From: Micavibrio sp. UBA5572
Lineage (GTDB): Bacteria; Pseudomonadota; Alphaproteobacteria; Micavibrionales; Micavibrionaceae
Direction: 5' to 3'
Length of the DNA: 64,000 nt
NCBI GenBank assembly: GCA_002425415.1
Contig: DIMG01000029.1
Span: 186,001 to 250,000 of the forward strand
Shown here: one piece after another, positions 1-8,327 of the stretch
How the letters are laid out: each line of letters begins with the position of its first letter
How positions within the stretch are numbered: the first letter of the stretch is position 1
Program-made: the position numbers and the translations under genes
Notes under the pieces: model-generated
Told to the model about the DNA's origin: nothing
The model's database searches: none
Seen by the model: the letters and a program-made list of their open reading frames with translations, nothing else

Positions 1-996
1 CAGATTTTTTGATTCTTCCGGATCATTGCAGGATAATAGTTTCGCGCCGAGATCGGCTTGATGCACGCGTGACCCTGCATTGATCCGTGGCCCCAAAACA
101 AATCCTGCATCCATCGGTGTTGGCGATTTTTTCAATCCTCCGACATCGCACAGTGCCTTTAAGCCAACATTGCGGTGTTGTGCCATTTGCTGGAACCCGA
201 TGCGCACCAGAAGGCGATTTGCCCCTGTGAGAGGCACCATATCGCAAACCGTTCCCAGCCCTACCAGATCAAGCCAGTCTTTCAGCGGAGCTTCATCCAT
301 ATTATTTTGTTCAAAATATCCGCGTTCGCGCAGAGTTTTATTGATTGCAACACAGGCCAGAAATGTTACGCCCACGGCTGCCAGCATTCCAAAACCGGAT
401 ATATCATCTTTGCGTTTTGGGTTAATAATCCATGTTGAATCCGGCAGATGATCTCCTTGTTCATGATGGTCAAAAATACAAATATCCAGACCCAATTCAC
501 GACCCTGGGCAATCACATCAAAGGACGTTGTCCCACAATCTGCCATCAGAACAATCTCTGCGCCTTGATCTTTAAGTGTTTTGAGTGCTTGGGTATTCGG
601 GCCATAGCCTTCGGTCATACGATCAGGAATATAAAGCGGAATATCCATTCCCAGATGGAAAAAAAATTTCTTTAGAACGGCGGCGGATGTTGATCCATCC
701 ACATCAAAATCACAAAAGGCGGCAATTTTTCTTTTGGCAATAATCGCATCCGCCATCCATTGCGAAAATCCTTCCATGTCTTTCAAAGCAAAAGGATCCG
801 GAAAATCTTTGGCCAAGCGTGGAAATAAAAAACTCTGAACTTGATCTGGTTCAACATTACGCGCAACCAAAAGTCTTGCCACAATTTCCGGAACAGAAAA
901 ATCGGTCATCATACGATTAATTTTATCATTGCTGACATCCGGAAAAACCCAGCGGGCATCCATGACAGATCGATCTACACGAAGAGCGGCAGACAT
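1..996 (-). CDS. recJ: Single-stranded-DNA-specific exonuclease RecJ, C-terminus cut by window edge
   Basis: RecJ degrades single-stranded DNA 5' to 3' in recombination and mismatch repair. About 332 N-terminal codons are present; the frame is open to base 1. The DHH-family motifs are visible: a DFDVDG metal-binding motif near residue 97, a DHHEQGD motif that names the family, and GPRINAGSR near the cut end. The ATG at 994-996 shares its A with the TAA stop of the upstream fructose-bisphosphatase gene (TAATG), so translation is probably coupled. It is the last visible gene of a minus-strand run with hom and glpX. Identification is firm; only the C-terminal OB/DHHA1 part is missing because of the window edge. 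Confidence 0.95.
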   Translation of the reverse strand, partial: MSAALRVDRSVMDARWVFPDVSNDKINRMMTDFSVPEIVARLLVARNVEPDQVQSFLFPRLAKDFPDPFALKDMEGFSQWMADAIIAKRKIAAFCDFDVDGSTSAAVLKKFFFHLGMDIPLYIPDRMTEGYGPNTQALKTLKDQGAEIVLMADCGTTSFDVIAQGRELGLDICIFDHHEQGDHLPDSTWIINPKRKDDISGFGMLAAVGVTFLACVAINKTLRERGYFEQNNMDEAPLKDWLDLVGLGTVCDMVPLTGANRLLVRIGFQQMAQHRNVGLKALCDVGGLKKSPTPMDAGFVLGPRINAGSRVHQADLGAKLLSCNDPEESKNL

Positions 997-2000
997 TATG
1001 CAGGTTTCCTTGTAAAATCATGACGGGTCTCAATGCGACGGATTGTACCGGTTTTAGAGCGCATCACGATAGAGTGGGTTGTTGCACCATGGGGGTAGCG
1101 ATGCACACCTGGCAGCATTGTTCCATCGGTCACGCCAGTTGCGGCGAACATCACATTATTCGGTTTTGCCAATTCATTGAGGGTATAAATTTTATCGTAA
1201 TCCGTAATGCCGACTTTGACTGCCCGCGCTCGTTCACCGTCATTGCGGAAGACCAGTTTTCCTAAAAGGCAACCTCCGATACATTGCAAAGCTGCCGCCG
1301 CCAACACACCTTCGGGTGCGCCGCCAATACCGACATAAACATCAATCGCGGATTGAGGATCCGCTGCGGAAATTGCAGCCGCTACATCTCCGTCTTGAAT
1401 CAAGGTAATCCGTGCGCCTGTTTTGCGAACTTCGGCAATCAATTCCTTATGGCGTGGTCGGTCAAGAATACAAACCATTAAATCCTGAATCGTCCCGCCT
1501 TTGGCTTTGGCTGCTCTTTCCAGTACGTTGATAATCGGTGCGTCAAGATCTTCGGGGTATATCGGCACGCCAGCCCCAATCGCCAGTTTTTTCATGTACA
1601 CATCGGGCGCATTCAAAAAACTGCCTTTATCTGCCATTGCCAGAACAGCCATGGCGTTTTGTCCGCCGCATGCCGTAATGCTCGTTCCTTCGAGAGGGTC
1701 AAGTGCGATGTCCACTTCGGGGCCATCACCTGATCCGACCTTTTCGCCAATATACAGCATTGGGGCTTCATCACGTTCGCCTTCTCCTATCACGACCGTT
1801 CCGTTGATGTCGAGGCTATTGAGAGTCTTGCGCATTGAGTCAACGGCTGCGCGATCGGCTTCGTCTTCATCACCGCGTCCGACTTGAGTCGATGCCGCTA
1901 AAGCAGCTGCTTCGGTCACGCGGATAATTTCAAGAGTAAGACTCCGATCCATCAGTGATGGATCAACAACGGAGGATAAGTGATCTTTCATGTATGCCAT
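996..2000 (-). CDS. glpX: Class II fructose-1,6-bisphosphatase (GlpX)
   Basis: This enzyme removes the 1-phosphate from fructose-1,6-bisphosphate in gluconeogenesis. The 334-residue length fits the GlpX family. Visible landmarks are DRSLTLEIIRVTEAAALAAS near the N-terminus, VVIGEGERDEAP (metal-binding Glu/Asp) near residue 70, and DPLEGTS near residue 102, all typical of class II FBPase and of the inositol-phosphatase fold. No good ribosome-binding site is seen before the ATG at 1998-2000, and the in-frame ATG three codons later is an alternative start. It lies 66 bases downstream of hom and overlaps recJ by one base. The hom-glpX-recJ order probably forms one operon. Confidence 0.95.
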   Translation of the reverse strand: MAYMKDHLSSVVDPSLMDRSLTLEIIRVTEAAALAASTQVGRGDEDEADRAAVDSMRKTLNSLDINGTVVIGEGERDEAPMLYIGEKVGSGDGPEVDIALDPLEGTSITACGGQNAMAVLAMADKGSFLNAPDVYMKKLAIGAGVPIYPEDLDAPIINVLERAAKAKGGTIQDLMVCILDRPRHKELIAEVRKTGARITLIQDGDVAAAISAADPQSAIDVYVGIGGAPEGVLAAAALQCIGGCLLGKLVFRNDGERARAVKVGITDYDKIYTLNELAKPNNVMFAATGVTDGTMLPGVHRYPHGATTHSIVMRSKTGTIRRIETRHDFTRKPA

Positions 2001-2014
2001 GGATTAAAGCATAA

Positions 2015-2042
2015 TCAGGGAATCGCGTTCCCGCAATCCTGA
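2015..2042 (-). promoter_or_regulatory. Overlapping hairpins between hom and glpX
   Basis: Two inverted repeats share bases here. TCAGG (2015-2019) can pair with CCTGA (2038-2042), and GGGAA (2018-2022) with TTCCC (2028-2032); the two stems cannot both be complete. There is no T-tract on either strand, so it is not a standard intrinsic terminator. It may be an RNA-processing or stability element between hom and glpX, or chance. Confidence 0.25.
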
Positions 2043-2066
2043 ACCGCCCCTTATTAACATAAAAAT

Positions 2067-3401
2067 TTATATTTTAAGGATCGGGAGAACCAAGGGTGCA
2101 GCCAGAACATTCGGGAGGAGTTCAATTTTTTCCGATGCCTGACGCAAGCTCGCGCCGGTTGTTTCATGCGTGGTGATAACAATGTTGACCGGTTGATCTT
2201 CTGACCGCCCCCGCTGAATCAGGCTTTCAATCGAAATCTTATGGTCACGCAAAACAGGAGAAATTTCAGCAATTACACCCGGGCGATCATGTACCACCAA
2301 TCGCATATAGAATTCACCCGTCCAGTCATCACGGGACGCGGATGGCGCTGCTTTTAAATCATGGGGCTCAGCGCCGAAAACAGGGCGTATGGCTCCACAT
2401 GTTCTCAAACATGCCAAATCCATCAAATCCGCCACAATTGCCGAAGCGGTTGGCCCCTCGCCTGCTCCCCGTCCTTCAACAAAGCTGGGGCCTACAAAAT
2501 CTCCATGCATTAAAATGCCGTTCAATGCATCATCCACATGCGCCAAAGGCGATGTTTTTGGCACAAGGCATGGAGACACCATTTGCAAAATGCGCCCATC
2601 ATCCAGCTTGACCGCTTGACCAATCAGTTTGATCCGCGCTCCGAATTCTCCGGCAATGACAATATCATCGGCACTTAAGCGATCAATGCCCTCGACAGAG
2701 AGGTTTTGAAAATCCGGTTGGCAGCCATAAGACAGAGCGGACAACAAAACCAATTTGTGGCCACTATCCCCACCGCCAACATCCAACGTTGGGTCGGCTT
2801 CGGCGTATCCCAGATTTTGGGCATCATTCAAAACATCGGCAAAGTCCCTCCCTGTTTTTTCCATTGTGGTCAAAATGTAATTGCATGTGCCGTTCATGAT
2901 CCCGTAGAGGCCGGAAATGCGGTTGGCCGCCAAACCTTCCCTCAACATTTTAATGATCGGAATACCGCCCGCAACGGCTGCTTCATAAAATAAAGGCGCA
3001 TTGTTTTGGGCGGACAGCTCAGCCAATTCCATACCGTGATAGGCCAGCAACGCTTTATTGGCAGTAACAACCGCTTTACCTTTTTGCAAAGTACCTCGTA
3101 CCAAAGACAAGGCGGGATCTCCCTCCCCGCCCATAACCTCGACAATAACATCCACGTCAGGCAAATCGATCAAGGACTCCGGTGTTTCTACCCAGGTCAC
3201 TTTTGATAAATCAATGCCGCGATCTTTGGTTTTATTTCTGGCGCACACTGCCGTCACAACAATGCGCGTGCCGGTGCGTTGCTCAATCAGCTTGGCATTT
3301 TGTTCAAGAATTTTGAATGTTCCTGCGCCAACATTCCCCAGCCCCGCCAGACCAACACGTAAGATTTTAACTAGAGGGGATTTTTTATTGTCGGACATCA
3401 C
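2067..3401 (-). CDS. hom: Homoserine dehydrogenase with C-terminal ACT domain
   Basis: It reduces aspartate-4-semialdehyde to homoserine, the branch point to threonine and methionine. The NAD(P)-binding Rossmann motif GLAGLGNVGAGT is near residue 18, the catalytic-domain signature GIMNGTCNYILT near residue 168, and an ACT regulatory domain (VVHDRPGVIAEISPVLRDH) covers roughly residues 360-430, the usual site of threonine feedback inhibition. Length (444) is normal for the monofunctional ACT-bearing form. The start is either GTG at 3399-3401 or the adjacent ATG at 3396-3398; an AAGGA lies 9-12 bases upstream. It follows a small lipoprotein gene by 33 bases. Confidence 0.95.
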   Translation of the reverse strand: MMSDNKKSPLVKILRVGLAGLGNVGAGTFKILEQNAKLIEQRTGTRIVVTAVCARNKTKDRGIDLSKVTWVETPESLIDLPDVDVIVEVMGGEGDPALSLVRGTLQKGKAVVTANKALLAYHGMELAELSAQNNAPLFYEAAVAGGIPIIKMLREGLAANRISGLYGIMNGTCNYILTTMEKTGRDFADVLNDAQNLGYAEADPTLDVGGGDSGHKLVLLSALSYGCQPDFQNLSVEGIDRLSADDIVIAGEFGARIKLIGQAVKLDDGRILQMVSPCLVPKTSPLAHVDDALNGILMHGDFVGPSFVEGRGAGEGPTASAIVADLMDLACLRTCGAIRPVFGAEPHDLKAAPSASRDDWTGEFYMRLVVHDRPGVIAEISPVLRDHKISIESLIQRGRSEDQPVNIVITTHETTGASLRQASEKIELLPNVLAAPLVLPILKI

Positions 3402-3434
3402 TATCTATTTTCCTTCATTTATTTTTATATTTTA

Positions 3435-3833
3435 CTATTCATCGCCGTTTTCCAAAGGAATAGGCATAACCAATGGCTTGGGCTCTATAACTTCCAAATC
3501 ATCTGCGGGAGATGTTAACGCGTAAAATATTACATTGTCATCCGCTGGCATATAGGTTGCGTGCTTGGCAAAGTCAGCGAAAATGACTGGTGGTTTTTTC
3601 GGTGGCAAGGGCATGTTTTCGAAGCTGTTTGCATATGGGTCAAATAGGTCAACTGTTCCACCCGACAAGGTTCGTCCCAAGGATGCAAATGAAAAACCAT
3701 CCGGCATCGTGCCATTATGCCATGATTCCTGATCTTCGATCCGGTGTCCGGGCGTACAACCAGACAACACCAGCATGTAAGAGACCATTCCAATTGCCAG
3801 CCATTTTCTGTACATCAACCCTTTTTTCGACAT
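3435..3833 (-). CDS. Small predicted lipoprotein of unknown function
   Basis: I do not recognise the family. The 132-residue product begins with a short basic stretch, a hydrophobic segment (WLAIGMVSYMLVLSGC), and a lipobox-like LSGC at about residues 23-26, so signal peptidase II cleavage and lipid attachment are likely. The mature part is Pro-rich near the middle (PLPPKKPP) and has no recognised domain. Position +2 after Cys is Thr, which would not block outer-membrane sorting. An in-frame ATG at codon 7 has a closer AAGGG and could be the real start. It stands first in the run before hom and is divergent from phaC. Confidence 0.7.
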   Translation of the reverse strand: MSKKGLMYRKWLAIGMVSYMLVLSGCTPGHRIEDQESWHNGTMPDGFSFASLGRTLSGGTVDLFDPYANSFENMPLPPKKPPVIFADFAKHATYMPADDNVIFYALTSPADDLEVIEPKPLVMPIPLENGDE

Positions 3834-3952
3834 ATTTAACTCACCTTAAAAAATATTATCCCCATGGTGGAACAAAGAATTGTGTATGGCAAGAGGAAGA
3901 TTTGTACGATCCTGTTGATTTTTATAACCTTCTAGGGCATTTTCTTAGCATC

Positions 3953-5803
3953 ATGACACAAAAAACCGCCTCATCTTCTTCCAAAAAACTAAATTCGGAC
4001 GCTGACCAAGGCTCGGATCAAGATTCGTTTGACCCTTTGGCTTTTTCGGCACAAATGGGGGAAATACTGGAAAAGCTACAACCTCTTTTCACGCATTACA
4101 TGCAAAAACACGGGGGGGATGAACTATCGAGTCAAGGTTTTTCCCCCATGGCTATGCAATCCACAATGATGGATTACTGGCAAAACGTCTTCCAAAAGCC
4201 CCAGAAACTGATCGATATTAATCTGGAATACGCCCAGAACATGTTTTTATTGTGGCAAGAATCAACCCGCAAATTTTTGGGTGAACCCTCCGAGCAGATT
4301 ATTCAAAATGAAAAAGGAGACCGCAGATTCCGTGATCCGATATGGCAAGAAAGTTTTGTTTTTGATTTTATTCGCCAATCTTATCTTTTAACATCCCAAT
4401 GGTTAAAAACAGCTGTTCGAGATGCCGATGCGCTTCCTGAAAAAGAACGGGACAAGCTTGATTTTTATACACGGCTTTTTGTCGATGCACTGGCTCCTAC
4501 CAATTTTGCCATGACTAATCCCGAAGTGTTGCGGGAGACTTTAAAATCCAATGGTCAAAACCTGTTACGCGGCCTTGAGAATCTGGCGGATGACCTTCAG
4601 CGCGGCGAGGGTGATCTGGAAATAAGCAAAACAAGTTATGAAGCATTCGAAGTCGGGAAAAACCTCGCTACTACGTCTGGTTCGGTTGTGTTTGAAAATG
4701 ACCTGATGCAGTTAATCCAATACAGGCCTTCGACCAAGGAGGTTTACAAAACTCCGCTGCTGATTATGCCTCCATGGATCAACAAATATTATATTCTGGA
4801 TTTACGTGCGGATAATTCCTTTGTCAAATGGGCAGTAGATCAGGGACATAGCGTTTTTGTTGTTTCGTGGGTTAATCCAGATAAAAAACTCGCCAAGAAA
4901 AATTTTGAAAGCTATATGACCGAAGGTCTGTTTGCCGCGCTCGATCAGATCGAACTGCAAACCGGAGAAAAATCCAACAATGTGATCGGGTATTGTATCG
5001 GCGGGACATTGTTGGCCACTTCACTGGCCTATATGACAGCACATAAACAGGATAAGCGCATTGCCTCGGCCACTTTTCTAACCACCCTGATCGATTTCAA
5101 CCGTGCGGGAGATCTGTCGATTTTTGTTGATGATGCGTATCTTAAAATGATCGATGATAAAATGGACAAGGTCGGTTATCTGGAGGGTAGAGATTTGCGC
5201 CAAACATTTAGTTTGCTCCGCGCCAATGATCTGATCTGGTCATTTGTGGTTAATAACTACATGATGGGGAAAGAGCCATTCCCGTTTGATCTTTTATACT
5301 GGAATGATGATTCCACCAATATGCCTGCCGAAATGCACCGTTTTTATCTGCACAATATGTATCGTGATAATAAACTGTGCAAAGCAGGAGGTATTATACT
5401 GAACAAAACACCGATTGATGTATCAAAAATCAAAGTTCCCAGTTATTTTATTTCTGCCAAAGAAGATCATATTGCGCCATGGACATCCACCTATGAAGGA
5501 ATGATGAATCTGGGTGGTAAGAAACGGTTTGTATTATCGGCATCCGGTCATGTTGCCGGTGTTATCAATCCGCCCGCAGCCAATAAATATCATTATTGGG
5601 TTAATGATAAAATCGATGATCGAGAACATGCCGAAGAATGGTTTGCTCAAACTGTCCAAAAAGACGGGTCGTGGTGGTCGGATTGGGCAGAATGGATCAA
5701 AAAAAATGCGGGAAAGAAAGTTCCTGCACGTGATCCGGAAAAAGGAAAGCTCAAAGTGATCGAGCCTGCTCCTGGTCGATACGTTAAAATGAAGGGGACT
5801 TAA
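3953..5803 (+). CDS. phaC: Class I poly(3-hydroxyalkanoate) synthase
   Basis: PhaC polymerises hydroxyacyl-CoA into PHA granules in the cytoplasm. From the ATG at 3953 it encodes 616 residues, the size of class I enzymes. The lipase-like box GYCIGG holds the nucleophile Cys348; the acid is Asp505 (DHIAPW) and the base His533 (SGHVAG). The spacing of this triad matches the classic class I enzyme. The reading frame stays open upstream to 3590, but that part overlaps the divergent lipoprotein gene and looks non-coding, so I chose MTQKT. No phasin or phaA/phaB neighbour is visible; the beta-oxidation operon near 8-12 kb could supply hydroxyacyl-CoA. Confidence 0.93.
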   Translation: MTQKTASSSSKKLNSDADQGSDQDSFDPLAFSAQMGEILEKLQPLFTHYMQKHGGDELSSQGFSPMAMQSTMMDYWQNVFQKPQKLIDINLEYAQNMFLLWQESTRKFLGEPSEQIIQNEKGDRRFRDPIWQESFVFDFIRQSYLLTSQWLKTAVRDADALPEKERDKLDFYTRLFVDALAPTNFAMTNPEVLRETLKSNGQNLLRGLENLADDLQRGEGDLEISKTSYEAFEVGKNLATTSGSVVFENDLMQLIQYRPSTKEVYKTPLLIMPPWINKYYILDLRADNSFVKWAVDQGHSVFVVSWVNPDKKLAKKNFESYMTEGLFAALDQIELQTGEKSNNVIGYCIGGTLLATSLAYMTAHKQDKRIASATFLTTLIDFNRAGDLSIFVDDAYLKMIDDKMDKVGYLEGRDLRQTFSLLRANDLIWSFVVNNYMMGKEPFPFDLLYWNDDSTNMPAEMHRFYLHNMYRDNKLCKAGGIILNKTPIDVSKIKVPSYFISAKEDHIAPWTSTYEGMMNLGGKKRFVLSASGHVAGVINPPAANKYHYWVNDKIDDREHAEEWFAQTVQKDGSWWSDWAEWIKKNAGKKVPARDPEKGKLKVIEPAPGRYVKMKGT

Positions 5804-5813
5804 TCCCCTCCAC

Positions 5814-6323
5814 TCACTCCTTATATTCCTGCCCTAACGCCACGTAGCGATCCGCGGAAGCTTGAAGATATTCAATTTCATTGGACGTCATGTCACGCAT
5901 ATATTTTGCGGGACGACCACCCCAGAGTTGATGTTTCGGAATGCGTTTTTTGGGAGGCACAAGCGAGCCAGCAGCAACCATCGCTTCATCTTCGATTACC
6001 GCCTCATCCATCACCACTGTTTGCATGCCGATAAAGGCTTTGTTGCCAATGGTGCAGGCATGAAGCAAAGCCATATGCCCGATTGTTACATCGTTTCCGA
6101 TATAAGTTCCCTGAACACCCAATGATGTATGAATGACTGTGCCATCCTGAACATTCGTGCGTTTGCCGATTTTAATATCGTTGACGTCACCACGCATGGT
6201 GACGCCATACCAGATATTACTCTGAGCACCTATCTCGACATCTCCCGTTAAAACGACATTATCCGCGATAAACGCTGTGTCGTCTACTTTAGGGAGAATG
6301 CCTCGATAAGGCTTAAGCAGCAT
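5814..6323 (-). CDS. Gamma-class carbonic anhydrase-like hexapeptide-repeat protein
   Basis: The 169-residue protein is a left-handed beta-helix with repeated hexapeptides (DNVVLTGDVEIG, TNVQDGTVIH, NDVTIGHMALLH). Three histidines, His65, His83 and His88, sit at the positions that bind the metal in gamma-carbonic anhydrases of the YrdA/CaiE/PaaY group. Real CO2-hydrating activity varies in this group, so the enzyme activity is inferred. The start codon lies inside the 3' end of the upstream ATP-grasp gene (11-base overlap), and its AAGG ribosome-binding site is part of that gene. The 3' end faces phaC across ten bases. Confidence 0.9.
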   Translation of the reverse strand: MLLKPYRGILPKVDDTAFIADNVVLTGDVEIGAQSNIWYGVTMRGDVNDIKIGKRTNVQDGTVIHTSLGVQGTYIGNDVTIGHMALLHACTIGNKAFIGMQTVVMDEAVIEDEAMVAAGSLVPPKKRIPKHQLWGGRPAKYMRDMTSNEIEYLQASADRYVALGQEYKE

Positions 6324-7299
6324 GACGACCTTTTATCCAACGATCAAAGAAACCATTAACCACGCCGCCTTTTTGGGCTTTTTTGATTTTCCGGTCTTTT
6401 TCCACACGCGTTTCTATGTATTCATAAATTGCTTCAGCAGCATTGACTTCACAATAAGTCTCAAGACCGTTAAAATCAGGCGCACTATTCACTTCACAGA
6501 TTTTAAATCCGTCTTTTCCGTACAGCATATCTACACCTGCAATTTCCAGCTCCAAAATATTACATGCATCAAGAGCTATCTTTTTTGCCTCTTGTGTTAG
6601 CTCGACAGGTTTTCCAACTCCACCACGTCCGATATTGGATTTGAAGCCTCCGTCGGTTGACTTACGTTCCATACAGGCCAAAATTTTACCACCGACACAG
6701 AATACACGCACATCACGTCCACGGCTTGTTTCAATAAATTCCTGGAAAATAACAGGGGATTTATCGGCACCTTGATGAACCAAAAGTTCAGTCAAATCAC
6801 GCAACGAATCTTCATTTTCACTTAAATAAACGCCAACGCCAACCGTCCCTTTTAGCGTTTTCACAACAACAGGAAACCCTATTTGTTGGGCGACAAGAAC
6901 ACTATCAACAGGGCATTTCGAAAAAATAGTCTTTGGAATTGGGATGTTTTTGTCCGCCAGTTTCTGCATGGTGAGCAGTTTATCCGATGCACGTTCAATG
7001 GAACGCGGGGAATTAACCACAGAGACCCCATTCCGTTGCATATAGCGCAAAACTGCCGCGCCAAGATATGTCGTATCCGACCCCATTCTTGATACAACAG
7101 CATCCGGAAGATCCTGAAGATCGCTGTCAACAAATATGCTTTGGCTCTTTTCTCCACCAACCATGAATTTGAATTGGGTGGGAGAATATATAGAAACCTG
7201 ATGTCCACGTTTTCTGCCTTCTTCGATCAGGCGCGAACATTCGTAACTTTCGCTTTCATTGCCACTCGTCTCGCGGCTCCAAATATACCAAATCTTCAT
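6313..7299 (-). CDS. RimK-family ATP-grasp ligase
   Basis: ATP-grasp ligases of the RimK family form amide bonds between a carboxylate and an amine, often adding glutamate to proteins or cofactors. In this 328-residue protein the N-terminal half has the RimK-like preATP-grasp domain, followed by SIERASDKLLTMQKL (near residue 103), FPVVVKTLKGTVGVGV (ATP-lysine and glycine loop, near 143-158) and the metal site ICEVNSAPDFNGLE (near 265-280). AGGA precedes the ATG at 7297-7299. The substrate cannot be told from sequence. The gene overlaps the carbonic-anhydrase gene, suggesting that the two are made together. Confidence 0.88.
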   Translation of the reverse strand: MKIWYIWSRETSGNESESYECSRLIEEGRKRGHQVSIYSPTQFKFMVGGEKSQSIFVDSDLQDLPDAVVSRMGSDTTYLGAAVLRYMQRNGVSVVNSPRSIERASDKLLTMQKLADKNIPIPKTIFSKCPVDSVLVAQQIGFPVVVKTLKGTVGVGVYLSENEDSLRDLTELLVHQGADKSPVIFQEFIETSRGRDVRVFCVGGKILACMERKSTDGGFKSNIGRGGVGKPVELTQEAKKIALDACNILELEIAGVDMLYGKDGFKICEVNSAPDFNGLETYCEVNAAEAIYEYIETRVEKDRKIKKAQKGGVVNGFFDRWIKGRHAA

Positions 7300-7542
7300 G
7301 CGAATTATCCTTTTTCATAAAAAAATCTGCCCAATGCAGGAGTATTGTCTACCTGATTTTTTTTAAAAATGCAAATCATGTTATGAAAATTTCTATGGTG
7401 GGGGATAAATCCCTGTTACTCAAAAAATCCGCCTATTCCGCAGATAATCTGGCTTTGAGAGGCTTAATTGGGCTTTGGCAGCCTCTTTATGTCGCACCAG
7501 CAAAATGTGGATGATTTGGTTCCGAAAAGACTATGGTCAGAA
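7300..7542. other. Intergenic region between sseB-like gene and RimK-family gene
   Basis: This 243-base gap should hold the promoter of the ligase/carbonic-anhydrase pair. I see one perfect 7-bp inverted repeat, AGAGGCT (7458-7464) and AGCCTCT (7480-7486), without a T-tract. A 43-codon open frame from 7383 on the plus strand has no ribosome-binding site and no recognisable product, so I did not call it a gene. Confidence 0.4.
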
Positions 7543-8295
7543 TCATGATCTGGCAAAGAATTTGACTCCTGTATGAAGCATTTCTCTGGAGAGGCTATTT
7601 TCATCTTTATCGGCAACATCGATAATCATAAAATTCAGATCATAGCCATCCGGCAGAAGATCATAAGCCGCATTTAATGCCACGTTCAAGACATCGAAAT
7701 CAACTTCATTTCCTGTTGGTAACATCCCCACCAGAATAACTTTCTGCTCCGTTTGTGCGTCTTGCGCCAAGGCAATATAGGCTTCAGAAATATTTTCATC
7801 TTTGGTGAAATGTTCAATCAATATTCTTTTGATCAAAACTGGATCATCTTCAACAACGCCGATAATTTTCAAAGTTTCTTCACCAATATTTGTCAAACCA
7901 AATTCATTGAGAATATTTACAACATCTTCACTGGTAAAGTGCAGTGGGTGTTTTCCAAGTGGATTGACAACCAGATCTATCCCGTCATCAGCGGCTAAAG
8001 AAAAAGCTTCCCAACCATCTATGGGAACGCCTGTTCCTTCTCCTTGTGCCCATAAATCCATTTCCTTGAGTGATGTAAAAATTGTCACATAACGCGTCCC
8101 ATCATCCAAAGCATGGGTGGCCAAGATAGCAGACCCATCTTCGTCGCTATCTTCTGCGCCCCCCTCCCCTAAGTCTTCTTCGGTCTCGCATATCGCCAGC
8201 ATTGTTGAAGACAACAACGTTTGGATCATCTGAGGATCCAAAGAAGGGTCTTTCATTGCTTGTTTTATCAATTTTTCAAGTTCTGTATTGTCCAT
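7543..8295 (-). CDS. SseB-family protein
   Basis: The product has the two-part SseB layout: an N-terminal domain with FTSLKEMDLWAQ and VVNPLGKHPLHF (about residues 75-125) and a C-terminal domain with YIALAQDAQTEQKVILVGML (about 170-190). SseB was named for serine sensitivity in Escherichia coli; its biochemical role is not settled. I chose the ATG at 8293-8295 because AAGGA lies six bases upstream; a TTG six codons earlier also opens the frame. Residues 45-60 are acidic (Glu/Asp-rich). It follows the beta-oxidation gene by 32 bases and is probably the last gene of that operon. Confidence 0.8.
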   Translation of the reverse strand: MDNTELEKLIKQAMKDPSLDPQMIQTLLSSTMLAICETEEDLGEGGAEDSDEDGSAILATHALDDGTRYVTIFTSLKEMDLWAQGEGTGVPIDGWEAFSLAADDGIDLVVNPLGKHPLHFTSEDVVNILNEFGLTNIGEETLKIIGVVEDDPVLIKRILIEHFTKDENISEAYIALAQDAQTEQKVILVGMLPTGNEVDFDVLNVALNAAYDLLPDGYDLNFMIIDVADKDENSLSREMLHTGVKFFARS

Positions 8296-8327
8296 TTTTT
8301 CCTTAGTACCCAAACAAAAAAATATTT

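Noticed and set aside
3590..3952. N-terminal extension of phaC by 121 codons
   Set aside because: It overlaps the divergent lipoprotein gene and has no PhaC-like sequence; the protein from 3953 already has normal length.
7383..7514. A 43-codon plus-strand open frame
   Set aside because: No ribosome-binding site, no recognised product and low-complexity intergenic context.
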